Positions 41,092 to 51,142 of a DNA stretch of 64,000 nt are shown piece after piece. A model generated the notes under the pieces. That model saw nothing but the letters and a program-made list of their open reading frames with translations, searched no databases and was not told the DNA's origin. How positions within the stretch are numbered: position 1 is the stretch's first letter; every line of letters begins with the position of its first letter. The translations under genes were made by a program, and so were the position numbers. This DNA comes from Limnephilus marmoratus (taxonomy: Eukaryota > Arthropoda > Insecta > Trichoptera > Limnephilidae): contig OU862909.1 of assembly GCA_917880885.1 (NCBI GenBank), forward strand, positions 32,424,405-32,488,404. Reading direction: 5' to 3'.

Positions 41092-42370
41092 GCTGGGCCC
41101 GTTGCAAAAGCAACTAACGGGTAAAAACACTATGCGATTTGACGTGCGAACGTGGATGAAGCGAGGAGGAGTGTGTGTTAAATTAAATATCAATCGGCTT
41201 AATATCAAATTTTCATCGCAATCAGTTAAACAGTTTAGTAATGCATAATTTCAAGATGCCCGAGCTCACCATTTTATACAGAATGAATCGAAGGGATGCG
41301 CACATCAAGTCCCCAAAGTTTCCTCGCAATCGGATGAACGGTTTAGCAGTGTGTTTTTCATGATGCCAAAGCTCACTATTTTATACAGAAAGAATCGAGG
41401 GGATGCGCACATCAAATGCCCTAACTTTTATCTCAATCGAAGAAGAACTAACACAGAACGTGAAAATTAACTTTTAAAAAAGTGTGCTTTAGACCACATG
41501 ACTGAAGAAAAACTTCACTAACTTTTGTTGGATACCAGCTGTATATAATGTTATATAGTGCAGGCGCTGGCATTATAATGTATTTTCCCGGGACTTGGGA
41601 TGAAACCATTACAGTTTAATTGACCCCGAGGTTAAAGTGGCATTGCAACGCAAGCCGGGTACCCGCTGTATATAATGTTATAATACTCAAGAACTCTTTG
41701 AAAAGTCATTAAATGCTATTAAAAATATAATTTTAAAATAGCCGTTAACCCTAACCTATTTTATTTATTATCACTCTTTATGACCTTTCTGAGGTGGTTC
41801 TGAGTTGGTTTCATTCTGAGTTGGCTGGTCACCCTCTGTATTATGTACCATATACCATTAGATTATACCATAGTCCATAGTGCATACAGTGTCACAGTCA
41901 GCCATGGTGCTTTCAGAGAACTGTTGAAGAAAAATTAATAGTAATAATTATATTTGCACATCTAATTTGCAGTTGAAGTTTCTTCCGAGGAAAATATTAC
42001 AATAATTTCACAATGCCAGAGCTCACTATTCTATACAGAAAGAACTGGATGCACACATCAAATCGCCAAGGTTTCATAGCAATCGGATATTTGACGGGTG
42101 AATGTGGATGAAGCGAGGAGCGCTTGTTGAATTAAATATACAAAGAAAAAACGATGTTTGAATGTGGATAAGGCGAGGAGTGTACGCCTACAAAGGGCAC
42201 AGGAAGTCGACCGCTCAATTCCATATACCTGCTCTCGGGCCGATTCGGTCGCCCGGTTCAAGGCGTTCAGTACGGGCCTTCTCTCGCAAAAGGGGGCCGC
42301 GGAGATGCCAGCTCAGTTTTTCACTGCGCCATTCCGGTTGTGCAGGTCGATACGCGTAATTTGATACCTG
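41092..42370. repeat. Helitron-like family D debris
   Basis: A terminus-like hairpin (CCCGTTGCAAAAGCAACTAA then CGGG) at 41098, 108-bp-type units (41210-41450), GGATACCAGCTGTATATAAT repeated at 41530 and GGGTACCCGCTGTATATAAT at 41660, and GAATGTGGAT.A.GCGAGGAG repeats at 42100-42185. No gene. Duplicated at 59410-60700. Confidence 0.5.
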
Positions 42371-42689
42371 TACGCATAATTTCCTGCTGCAAAGAAGACT
42401 TACCAACTCTCTCACTCTACGTATGAATGTATGTTTACAGTTCAGGTAGCAATTGAAAAGCTGAAGTGATAGCGTTGCCAACTCTATGACTTTTTAGATC
42501 TACGTATTTTAGGCCTTTCCTGTACACCTACGAACTTCAGTGGCAGAATCTACATATTTACTTTGAAATTGTACAAATTGGAAAAATAACTTAACTCATT
42601 AGGCTGAATAAGTATATTTTCAGTTACTTTATTTAAATACAGAGGCGCCCCTGTCTGCGGGACAAATTATGTGGCGCGGACTCCAACAA

Positions 42690-43169
42690 ACATTCTGTTT
42701 CATACTGCTAGAGTCCGTGCCACATAAGAAGTCCTGCAGATGGAAGTGCTTGACTGTTTTCAGGATTATTTCCAACAAATCTTACCAAGTTGGACCGTGA
42801 ATGGAGAACTCCAAGAAACACAAATCTTCCATTTCAAGAAGTTTCAGTTTCCCTTACTGGTCCAGTTTATATAAAGAAGTATGTCTCTTTTGCTACCAGC
42901 AGCTCCCCAATACCAGTACCGATTATACCTACTCTCTTCATTACCGAGTTCCACCCATCAGACACACAGCACTTATACGACAACATTACACTACAAAAGT
43001 TATTAACTTGCCTCAAAGCAGTGCGAATGTCGAGCATCTGTTTTCTGCGATCAATTTGACAAAAACTAAAGTCAGAAACAGATTTTCTAATGACACGCTT
43101 ACTTTTCATAAAAAGTGGCTAAAAAACAAACAGCGAGCCTTCATTAATATTTTAATAAATATAATTTGA
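42690..43169 (+). pseudogene. hAT transposase C-terminus (dimerisation region), copy 1
   Basis: The frame ending at 43169 reads TTKVINLPQSSANVEHLFSA then INLTKTKVRNRFSNDTLTFH and a basic tail. S-S-x-x-V-E-x-x-F-S with downstream K-x-x-x-R-x-R-L/F-S is the conserved hAT C-terminal dimerisation motif. Upstream sense (DCFQDYFQQILPSWTVNGEL) is in another frame. N-terminal BED finger and catalytic parts are not seen. The duplicate is at 61020-61480. Confidence 0.7.
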
Positions 43170-44642
43170 CTGAAAATTGAGTATTATATTCTTAAACCAT
43201 AATTTACAATACCAGAGATGAAAAGGGGTTAATACGCTAATATTGCAAGTACGAAGAACGGTTCAAATACTGTCAGTACAGCGTTTCCTCTGGGAGTTTT
43301 ATCTCTCTAACCCGTAAGCTGCGGATCGCATGTATAGTCGTTTTTAATGTTATTTCGTTTTTGTAAATAATTATGTGTAAAAAAGAAAATACCAAAGCTT
43401 TTGGTATAGGTATTTGTAAACATTGACAATGTAATATCTTATGACATTCAGGAGTTTCCTCAGAAATGAGTAAGTAAAAACACGTTTTTTATTCAGGAAA
43501 ATACACCAGCCAAAATAATACTGCAGAATAATTCAGCAGCTTATGGATTAATTAAATTGTAAAACAAAATACATGTTTTATTCAGTTTCACCTACCCTAA
43601 CTTCTTCATTTCATGAAAAAAAAAGTATGTGGATCTATGAACTTTTCATATACAAATTTTACTAATACTACATAATTTTCTAATCTGGCCTACGCCTTTT
43701 TCAAAATCCGAGTTGGCAACACTACAGAAATGATGTGTGAATCCATCCTTCCCGCTGCGATGAAAGGCAAAGGGTTGAGTCCTGGAGAGAACAAAGGTCT
43801 CCCTCAACCAGTCTCCCAATTTCATAATCACTTTTGTTCTATTGTACTATTCATAAATATAACCAGTAAATATTTACTTACTTTTTATTTCAAAATACTC
43901 AGTATTTAGTAAACATTTATCATAATTTTAGTACTTCATTAAATTATGGGTACGCTGAATAAAATTTGATAATAAAATTTTATTCATTGATAACAAAATA
44001 TTATGTTATTAAGGGATACATAAATTGTATTCCTTAATTACAAAAGCGTCATGCGGCTCGAATTTGATAATAATGTAAAAGTTTTTTAATTTCCAGAAAT
44101 GGAAAATAATGCATTTTAGTATTTATTTCATTTAAAAAACAGACTACTTATAAGTACTATAAATACATGAAGAAAAAATAACCTTTTTATAAGTTTTCTT
44201 GCTTCAATTGTATTATTCAGCATAACGTAAAATAAAAAAAATTACACATTTTGAAGCAAACAAAAAGTCAGAAATCAAGATTTGTATAATATTTATAATG
44301 CAAAAAAAATGATGAACATATTATTTATTTAATTTTATTTGAGGGAAATTAAATTACATTCACAGCCGTACTCTCACGGAACATCGCCTTGCACCACAGT
44401 GGGAGGGATGGATTCATCCGTCTGACAGTTAGTAAAATTTGTACAATCGTTAAAGTTTCTAGATTGCTTATATAATTAATGCATTTGTTTTTTATTGAAA
44501 ATGAATTCTTTTGAAAACCATATGGGATAATGAGAAGCCTTAAAAATTAATTATAGGAACATAAGTTAAAGAAAAACATAAAGTTCCTTCGAAGTGTTTA
44601 AGAATGAATAAAATTTTTGTGCTTGATCAGTTATATTGTTAC
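43170..44642. other. AT-rich DNA with two family C scraps
   Basis: 43730-43815 (GTGTGAATCCATCCTTCCCG) and 44368-44430 (minus, ACCACAGTGGGAGGGATGGA) are family C pieces; the rest is featureless. Confidence 0.45.
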
Positions 44643-44645
44643 CAG

Positions 44646-44906
44646 CCTAGCGATACCGTATTTTTTGTGAGATCGTTATTGGATAACGGACGTAATCTCC
44701 TGCCAGATTTGTGTGATTTTTAAGTCATATATTTTAGTTTAGATCGATTTAAACATAAATTCCGGCAAGTAAGCATGATTATTTTCTCATTTAATGTACG
44801 TTGTACATAGAAAACGCAAATAACAGCCATAAAAATCACACAAATTTGACAGGAGATTACGTCCGTTATCAAATAACGATCTCACAAAAAATAAGGAATC
44901 GCTAGG
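44646..44906. mobile_element. Harbinger-type MITE, 261 bp, CAG duplication
   Basis: CCTAGCGATACCGTATTTTT..GATCGTTATTGGATAACGGA is mirrored on the right, with inverted repeats of about 75 bp. CAG flanks it (44643-44645 and 44907-44909). Three-bp CWG duplications are a PIF/Harbinger habit. The 261-bp twin at 63048-63308 has the same borders. Confidence 0.78.
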
Positions 44907-45000
44907 CAGTCTCTTAAAATGACCAATCTAAATGGTCAAAATAATCAACAATATTTGATTTTTCTATTTTTTTTTAAATTTATCTGCCTATAACGTATCT

Positions 45001-45260
45001 TTAAAATACTTTGGACACGTTGATCGCCAAACTGAGGACTCCAACTTGGAGAAACTCATAGTCACTGACAAAGTAGAAGGCAGAGGAAGGTCACCGCAGC
45101 GCTGAAGTGACCAAGTATCACTGGCGTCTCTGGTACGTCGATGTCCTTCGCTCTCCACATAGCGCAGGACTGCGGGGACCGGAAGAAAGAGCCTTATCCA
45201 CCATGGAAATTGGAGTAGAGCACACGATCCTCAGCAATGAAGAATCTCCACGGGATATAA
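45001..45260 (+). pseudogene. LINE polyprotein C-terminal fragment
   Basis: LKYFGHVDRQTEDSNLEKLI then VTDKVEGRGRSPQR, a stop where tryptophan is usual, then SDQV. Y-F-G-H-x-x-R with L-E-K-L-I-x-x-x-K-V-E-G-R-x-x-R-x is the conserved tail of several insect LINE reverse transcriptases. Later codons are frameshifted. The duplicate starts at 63413. Confidence 0.7.
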
Positions 45261-45404
45261 TCAATATTGCGTCGGTACAGCCAGTCGATATCAGTGCAGC
45301 TTCGTATCGTAGTATCTTGAAACATAAATATTATTTAAATTCAGTAATTACACAACGAAGTTTGATTTTCAAATAAAATTCTTTATAACAAAATCAGATA
45401 TATA

Positions 45405-46028
45405 ATGACTTCGCTTATAGTGATTGACATGATTCCTAACACAGTTGATGTTAAAGCTGGGTCCACACATGTTCTTTTGTCCGTTCCGTTCCTCCGTTCC
45501 GTATCAGCGTCGCGATCAAGAACGCTAGTTTGGACGCCCGTTCGGAACGGTACGGTGTTACGGAGGTACGATACGGGTAAAGGTACGCCCCGATCCATCG
45601 GGAGTCGGTTTATTCTGCACGTTCAAAGGCGTTACGATACGGGTATGCGCCAGTCTGGACGCGATCGCGGCATGCGCAGGTCGTTTTCTCTGTCGAATGG
45701 AATGAACACGCGATGCCGATGATCGCAGCGACGTTACGGAGGTACGGGCTATTTTTACTTGCGTCCAGAGTTTTTGATACGGAACGGAGGTACGGAACGG
45801 AACGGACAAAAGAACATGTGTGGACCCAGCTTAAGCATATAACACTTGCTTTCCTTGCGTCCAATACAACATCAGTCTTACAGCCAATGGAATAAACGGT
45901 CACTCAAAACTAATTTTAGAAAGAATCTTGTGCTTAAAATGTCACAAAGTACCATTTACAATTGTTTCAAACATGCAGGATTCAACCATGACGGTTTAAC
46001 TGTTCAAACAGCAGAACATAACAGATGA
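45405..46028 (+). pseudogene. pogo/Tigger-type DDE transposase fragment, split by a MITE
   Basis: After the MITE the frame reads HITLAFLASNTTSVLQPME, then (another frame) RSLKTNFRKNLVLKM and IYNCFKHAGFNHDGL. FLPPNTTSxxQPMDQG followed by K-x-x-Y/F-R-x-x-L and I-x-x-C-F-x-x-A-G-F is the C-terminal part of the DDE domain in pogo/Tigger transposases. Codons before the MITE (IPNTVDV) stay in phase if the MITE and one TAA are set aside, so the MITE inserted into the gene. Several lesions make it dead. Confidence 0.68.
45455..45831. mobile_element. Harbinger-type MITE, 377 bp, TAA duplication
   Basis: AGCTGGGTCCACACATGTTC at the left and GAACATGTGTGGACCCAGCT at the right are exact complements over at least 29 bp. 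TAA flanks both sides (45452-45454 and 45832-45834). The GC-rich interior is full of GGTACGGAACGG-type subterminal repeats. A second copy begins at 63858 and leaves the window. Confidence 0.8.
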
Positions 46029-46661
46029 AAATTTTAACAGATGTATTTGAAAATTATAGACGGTAATGCTTCTGGAAGTAACCAGTAGGTACATGGAGCG
46101 GGTCTGTACGGAAGATGTCAGCGTATTTACTTTAGAATTTTAGTATTATTTTAGAATAGATCACTCTATTATCAAAATGCTTTGTACATAAATATGACAT
46201 CTGCTTAGTATGATGCGTTTGTCATTTTCCTTCATTTTGTCATTATGAAAATGTTTGTACCCACAAAGTTCAGAAAGTTATTGTAGGGATGTCAGCGTAA
46301 TTACTTTAGAAAAATACCTAACCAAAATAAAGTTGTTTATTTTCTACAAAATGCTTTGTATGACGTCCGATCATTTGTCATTTTCCTTCGAAGTCATTAT
46401 CTTCTGGATTGCCGTTTGTCACCCGGTGGCCGCGAGGTGACCGCGGCACTTTTGAAGGTTAAAACAATAGGAAATACATAATTATCTGGTAGATTGCTCT
46501 ATTTTTTAAAGAAAATAATAAATAAATACCTTTTTAAAATGAATTCCTTTGATCAAGAGTCTTTTTTTTGTAAGCTTGCTTCGTTAAATATCTACGCACT
46601 TTGCGTTTTAGTGTCACTTTCACTTTCATCATACCAACATCTTAATTTATGGAATAAATAT
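46029..46661. other. AT-rich DNA with a local duplication
   Basis: GATGTCAGCGTA.TTACTTTAG, AAATGCTTTGTA and TTTGTCATTTTCCTTC blocks at 46107-46240 recur at 46290-46400. No gene. Confidence 0.45.
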
Positions 46662-46666
46662 ATATC

Positions 46667-46857
46667 TGAAGGATAGAGAGCAAAATAAACTAGGATTAAA
46701 TGTTATAAGTGAGTTTTATTATAATGAATTAGTTACACAACATTGTCAAGGTATAGCCGACCTAGAAGGTGACGCGAAGCATAGACAGTGTTGCCATCTA
46801 TGGGCAATCGTCTGATACAAAGGACTGTTTGGTTTATACGAATATATTATTCTAACA
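46667..46857 (-). repeat. copia-type 3' LTR
   Basis: 191 bp, TGAAGGATAGAGAGCAAAAT to ATATTATTCTAACA on the plus strand. The inner flank on the minus strand is AAGGGCAGG, the likely polypurine tract (46858-46866). Confidence 0.9.
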
Positions 46858-46869
46858 CCTGCCCTTAAA

Positions 46870-49800
46870 CTAAACAGTCTGTAAACCAAGATTAGAAACA
46901 CAATTCAAATGTTTATCTTTACACAAAGGTTTGGTTAAAACATCTGCAGGCATATGTTCAGTAGGCAAATATTCTAAATCAATGATTTTATCCTTTACAA
47001 TTTGTCTTACATAATGATGTCTAATATCTATATGCTTGCTTCGACTGTGATTAATCTGACTGTTATATAATTTTTGTGCTGACTGACTATCGTTAAACAG
47101 AGTCACTGGCAACAATTTACCTAGACATTCATGTAAGAAATTTCTGATAAATGTAGCTTCCTTTGCTCCTTCACATAAAGCCATGTATTCACTTTCAGTA
47201 GTTGAAAGTGCGACCGTTCTCTGCTTGCGGCTTTCCCACGATACAGCAGAGTTACCTATTTTAAACACGTAACCCGTGCATGAACGTCGGTCTAGTTGAT
47301 TTGACGCCCAATCTGCATCCACATATCCTGTAATTGACAATGTGGATTTTTCATATACTATGTGGTGATCCATAGTTCCCTTTAAATATCGCAGAACACG
47401 TTTTCCTGCTTTCCAGTGAATTTCAGAGTGACAATTATTAAACTGACTCAATACGCTTGCAGCGTGAGCAATATCAGGTCTTGTGCATACTGCTATGTAC
47501 ATAATGCATCCAATGAGGCTTCTGTACCTGCTGTTATTATCGGCTTGATTCCCTTTTTCAAACTTCATACCGCTTTCTAGAGGTGTATTCACAGGCTTAC
47601 AATCAGCCATATTAAACTGTTGTAACACTGTCTGTATGTAGTTTCTTTGATCAAGAATAATTTTATTTTTCTCTTGTTTTAATCGCATTCCCAATATATG
47701 TGTAGCCCGACCAAGGTCTTTCATTTCAAATATTCTCATCAGTTCCTCCTTCAACTTCTTTTTCTCTGGTGTATCCTTGCTGAAAATTAAAATATCGTCC
47801 ACATACAACCCTAATATCATCAGATTACCATTTGTATCTGATTTTATGTATACACAAGGCTCGTTAAGTGACTTTCTGAACTGGAGGTCTGTCAAAACAT
47901 TATCAATCTTGTCATACCAGACCTTTGATGCTTGTTTAAGGCCATATATTGCTTTATTTAGTTTAAATACATGGGTTTCCTTACCCTTTATTTTATATCC
48001 ATCTGGCTGTTCCATGTATACCGTCTCCTTTAATTCTCCATTTAAGAAGGCCGTCTTCACATCCATGTGATCAACATTCATATCTAAGTTGACTGCCAGA
48101 GCAAGCAAGCTGCGTATTGTAGAATATCTTATCACAGGCGCGTAAGTATCTGAGTAGTCTATGCCATATTCCTGCGTAAATCCTTTGGCAACAAGACGAG
48201 CTTTATAACGTAGAAGTTGTCCTTCAGATCCCAGTTTCTTCTTGAAAACCCATTTGCATTTGACTGCTTTCTTTCCATCTGGTAGTAATGTTAGGTTCCA
48301 AGCTTTATTCTTTTCAAATGATTTATACTCATCTGCTATGGCTTCCTTCCAGTATTCTTTATCAGGTGCCGACAGCGCCTCGTGTATTGTCTGTGGTTCG
48401 TAACCGTGACTTGCTGCTGTCATAGCCACCACTGCATTTGAAGATTCTTCATAGTCTTCATAATCACTTGACGCTTGATCCATAGTCATTTCAGGATTCC
48501 AGGTGATATCTTTAGGGCCATCAACATAGTTAAGTTCAGTAGAACTAGATGAAGACAATTCCATAACTTCTGTAACTGAAGACTCAACAACATTGTTTTC
48601 AATAGTGTTCACATCTACATTATTATTAGAAAGTTCCAACTGAAAATCATTAATGCAGTTTTCCTCGTTAGCTACCGCATCTTTATACATTTTCTCTTCA
48701 AAAAACTGTACATCTCTAGACTTGATAATTTTTGAAGGTTTTTCTGGATCAATTAATCGATATCCCTTCGATTCAGTACAATATCCAACATGGATATATT
48801 TTTTACTCTTTGGATCCAATTTCTTGCGCTTTTCATACGGGATCATTGCATAAGCAACACAGCCAAATACTCTTAATTCAGATAAATTGACTTTCTTACC
48901 AGACCATTTCTCTTCGGGTGTGGTACCTCTCACCGCCTTGCTTGGTGATTTATTCTTAATAAATATTGCCATATTCAATGCCTCTGCCCAGAACCTCCGG
49001 TCCATTCCAGCATCTTGCAGCATGCATCGTCCAGCCTCCACAATTGTCCGGTTGGCCCGTTCTGCTACTCCATTCTGCTGCGGAGAGTATGGGACGGTCA
49101 ATTGATGCTCGATGCCATGTTCTTGTAGAAACATCTGGAACTGCTTATTAACATATTCACGGCCATTGTCTGTTCGAAGAGCTTTGATTTTTAAATTGGT
49201 CTGATTTTCTACAAAACTTTTGAAAATCTTAAATATCGGCAATACTTCATCTTTACTCTTAAGAAAATAACCAAATGTCATTCTTGTGAAATCATCTATG
49301 AATGTTAATAGATATTTACTGCCACTAAATGAGGAAACTGACATAGGACCGCACAAATCGGAATGTATGAGGCCTAGCTTCTCAGTAGCTCTGTTGAAAG
49401 ACCTTTTTGGGAATGGCAATCTACTTTGTTTTCCCTCAAGACATGCTACACAGGGAGTATGTTTGCTATCAGTGTAATCAATTCCACTAGCCATACCTTT
49501 TTTAAGTAAATCCATACTACGCCTATTCAGATGCCCAAGTCTGCGATGCCATAAATCTTGGGATGGCTTCGCTTCACACAAATTCACAGCTTCCGTTTCA
49601 TGATCCATGGACTGCTTCATATGCAATGAAACCTCCAAATCCATTGATTGACAGGCTGCATTCAGCTCACTCATGTTTGTTGACGGCTGACTCATTGTGT
49701 CCAATTGGTAAACACCATTGACCTTCGTAGCACTGGCGACTACATCTTTTCCACAATAAATATTACACTTCTCTGTGTCAAAGTGCACATCAAGTCCTTT

Positions 49801-50889
49801 GGCTGCCATTTTTCCAACAGAAATAAGGTTTGTTGACAATCCCGGTACGTAAATAACCTCACTTATTTTCGTCGTTTCTTTGTGTGCTTTCAACAACAAT
49901 TCCACATCACCGTGTCCTTCACTGTGCATCTTTTGTTTATTTGCCACTGTTACTGAACGCGGAGTATCCACAACGTAGTTTTGTAATAAATTTTTGTTGT
50001 TTGTCATATGACAAGTAGCGCCGGAGTCGACATACCAAACATCCGAGTTAATGTCCACAGCTAATGCCGTCAATAACGTTCCGTTCCACGCTTTTTCATA
50101 TTTTTCACTTCGTTTGTCACTTTTATTAATTTTTGTTGGACAGTTTCTAGCGTAATGATTAGGCTTTTTACAAATAAAACAATTGATGACCTTGGTAGAT
50201 TGTTTGTTGTTGACACCTTTTGTTTTCCGGTTTGAAAACATTGCACTTTCTTCGCCCTTGTCAAAGTCTCTACGCAGATTTTCTTGTAATAATTTACTTT
50301 TAACAGTTTCACTGCACAATTTAATGTTCGAATTTTCCAATGTCATGATAAGTGGGTCGTAGTTTGATGGCAAACCACTTAACATCAACACTGACAGAAA
50401 ATCATCGTCTAATGGAGCATTTATGTCTCGTAGTTGTTGATCCAAGTCTGTGATCTTCAAGATATACGCTTCCATATCTTTAAATTGTTCCAATTTCAAT
50501 CCAAACAATGTACGTAAAAGTCCGAGTCTTCTACACAACCCTTTGTCTTCATACGCCGTTTTCAAGTTACGCCAGGCTTCATATCCAGTCGCTGCATTCC
50601 GTACATGAGAGAAAGACGATGGCTGCACCATTAAACATATTTTTGCGAGCGCTTTCAGTTGTTTGCGTTCATCGGTGACCTTGGGGACACCCGCTGTAGA
50701 CTCTTCGATGCATTCCCATAAATCTTCATGTACCAAGTACATACGCATTAAGGATTTCCAATTTCCATAATTTGAAATTCCACTGAGTTTCTCAAAGTTT
50801 ACTGAAATTCCTGCACTTGTTGTCGACGACGCCATTGTTGACAAAAACGAGTCTTGAGTTGTCGGTTGTGTTGCACTCTCGTCTGGCAT
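46870..50889 (-). CDS. copia-type gag-pol polyprotein, 1339 codons, uninterrupted
   Basis: Gag of the UBN2/retrotrans-gag type (about 30-215, GNWKSLMRMYLVHEDLWECI); zinc knuckle CFICKKPNHYARNC (237-250); aspartic protease WYVDSGATCHMT (DSGA 288-291); integrase HHCC (448-483, LWHRRLGHLN..CVACLEGK) and D-D-E core (HSDLCGPM near 510, RTDNGREY near 574, QNGVAERANR near 610); reverse transcriptase YKARLVAKGFTQEYGIDYSD near 894, MDVKTAFLNG near 943, catalytic YVDD 1029-1032; RNase H YVDADWASNQLDRRSCTGYV near 1205 and TESEYMAL. All catalytic residues I checked are present. Integrase precedes reverse transcriptase, the Ty1/copia order. The start MPDESATQ lies 40 bp inside the primer site, so no long leader exists. 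Confidence 0.96.
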   Translation of the reverse strand: MPDESATQPTTQDSFLSTMASSTTSAGISVNFEKLSGISNYGNWKSLMRMYLVHEDLWECIEESTAGVPKVTDERKQLKALAKICLMVQPSSFSHVRNAATGYEAWRNLKTAYEDKGLCRRLGLLRTLFGLKLEQFKDMEAYILKITDLDQQLRDINAPLDDDFLSVLMLSGLPSNYDPLIMTLENSNIKLCSETVKSKLLQENLRRDFDKGEESAMFSNRKTKGVNNKQSTKVINCFICKKPNHYARNCPTKINKSDKRSEKYEKAWNGTLLTALAVDINSDVWYVDSGATCHMTNNKNLLQNYVVDTPRSVTVANKQKMHSEGHGDVELLLKAHKETTKISEVIYVPGLSTNLISVGKMAAKGLDVHFDTEKCNIYCGKDVVASATKVNGVYQLDTMSQPSTNMSELNAACQSMDLEVSLHMKQSMDHETEAVNLCEAKPSQDLWHRRLGHLNRRSMDLLKKGMASGIDYTDSKHTPCVACLEGKQSRLPFPKRSFNRATEKLGLIHSDLCGPMSVSSFSGSKYLLTFIDDFTRMTFGYFLKSKDEVLPIFKIFKSFVENQTNLKIKALRTDNGREYVNKQFQMFLQEHGIEHQLTVPYSPQQNGVAERANRTIVEAGRCMLQDAGMDRRFWAEALNMAIFIKNKSPSKAVRGTTPEEKWSGKKVNLSELRVFGCVAYAMIPYEKRKKLDPKSKKYIHVGYCTESKGYRLIDPEKPSKIIKSRDVQFFEEKMYKDAVANEENCINDFQLELSNNNVDVNTIENNVVESSVTEVMELSSSSSTELNYVDGPKDITWNPEMTMDQASSDYEDYEESSNAVVAMTAASHGYEPQTIHEALSAPDKEYWKEAIADEYKSFEKNKAWNLTLLPDGKKAVKCKWVFKKKLGSEGQLLRYKARLVAKGFTQEYGIDYSDTYAPVIRYSTIRSLLALAVNLDMNVDHMDVKTAFLNGELKETVYMEQPDGYKIKGKETHVFKLNKAIYGLKQASKVWYDKIDNVLTDLQFRKSLNEPCVYIKSDTNGNLMILGLYVDDILIFSKDTPEKKKLKEELMRIFEMKDLGRATHILGMRLKQEKNKIILDQRNYIQTVLQQFNMADCKPVNTPLESGMKFEKGNQADNNSRYRSLIGCIMYIAVCTRPDIAHAASVLSQFNNCHSEIHWKAGKRVLRYLKGTMDHHIVYEKSTLSITGYVDADWASNQLDRRSCTGYVFKIGNSAVSWESRKQRTVALSTTESEYMALCEGAKEATFIRNFLHECLGKLLPVTLFNDSQSAQKLYNSQINHSRSKHIDIRHHYVRQIVKDKIIDLEYLPTEHMPADVLTKPLCKDKHLNCVSNLGLQTV

Positions 50890-50932
50890 TCCGCACTGAA
50901 AACTATTTACGAACTTTTACTTCCCGCGTATC

Positions 50933-50946
50933 CTGGGCCCATAACC
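50933..50946 (-). other. copia primer-binding site (internal initiator tRNA-Met)
   Basis: The plus strand reads CTGGGCCCATAACC directly inside the 5' LTR, identical to the anticodon arm of initiator tRNA-Met (CTGGGCCCATAACC). Drosophila copia is known to prime from a cleaved tRNA-iMet half in this way, rather than from the tRNA 3' end. Confidence 0.8.
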
Positions 50947-51137
50947 TGAAGGATAGAGAGCAAAATAAACCAGGATTAAATGTTATAAGTGAGTTTTATT
51001 ATAATGAATTGGTTACACGACATTGTCAAAGTACAGCCGACCATAAAGGTGACGCGAAGCATAGACAGTGTTGCCATCTATGGGCAATCGTCTGATACAA
51101 AGGACTGTTTGGTTTATACGAATATATTATTCTAACA
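50947..51137 (-). repeat. copia-type 5' LTR
   Basis: 191 bp and about 4 percent different from the 3' LTR by eye. The last ~85 bp (plus-strand order) are identical. Confidence 0.9.
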
Positions 51138-51142
51138 ATATC

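Larger units (their letters stand above)
37787..45672. repeat. Duplicated TE-debris block, copy 1
   Basis: Collinear with 52621-64000 at very high identity: 37787-39229 with 52621-54016, 40751-40891 with 54012-54151, and 40898-45672 with 59220-64000. Private to copy 1 are the 1,521-bp insertion at 39230-40750 and a loss of about 80 bp near 43910 relative to 62215-62296. The left edge coincides with a CTAG Helitron-like terminus. Confidence 0.9.
46667..51137 (-). mobile_element. Ty1/copia LTR retrotransposon, coding-intact
   Basis: LTRs 46667-46857 and 50947-51137 (191 bp each, TG..CA) flank a single minus-strand frame. ATATC is duplicated at 46662-46666 and 51138-51142. The total is 4,471 bp. 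The LTRs differ at 8 positions by my count, all within the first half of the plus-strand LTR. Confidence 0.95.

Noticed and set aside
42058..42481. Overlapping 60-88 codon frames conserved between the two blocks
   Set aside because: Conservation reflects the recent duplication; all frames are equally conserved and none shows a domain.
45405..45903. Arg/Ser/Thr-rich frames on both strands
   Set aside because: They read through the GGTACGGAACGG repeats of a Harbinger MITE.
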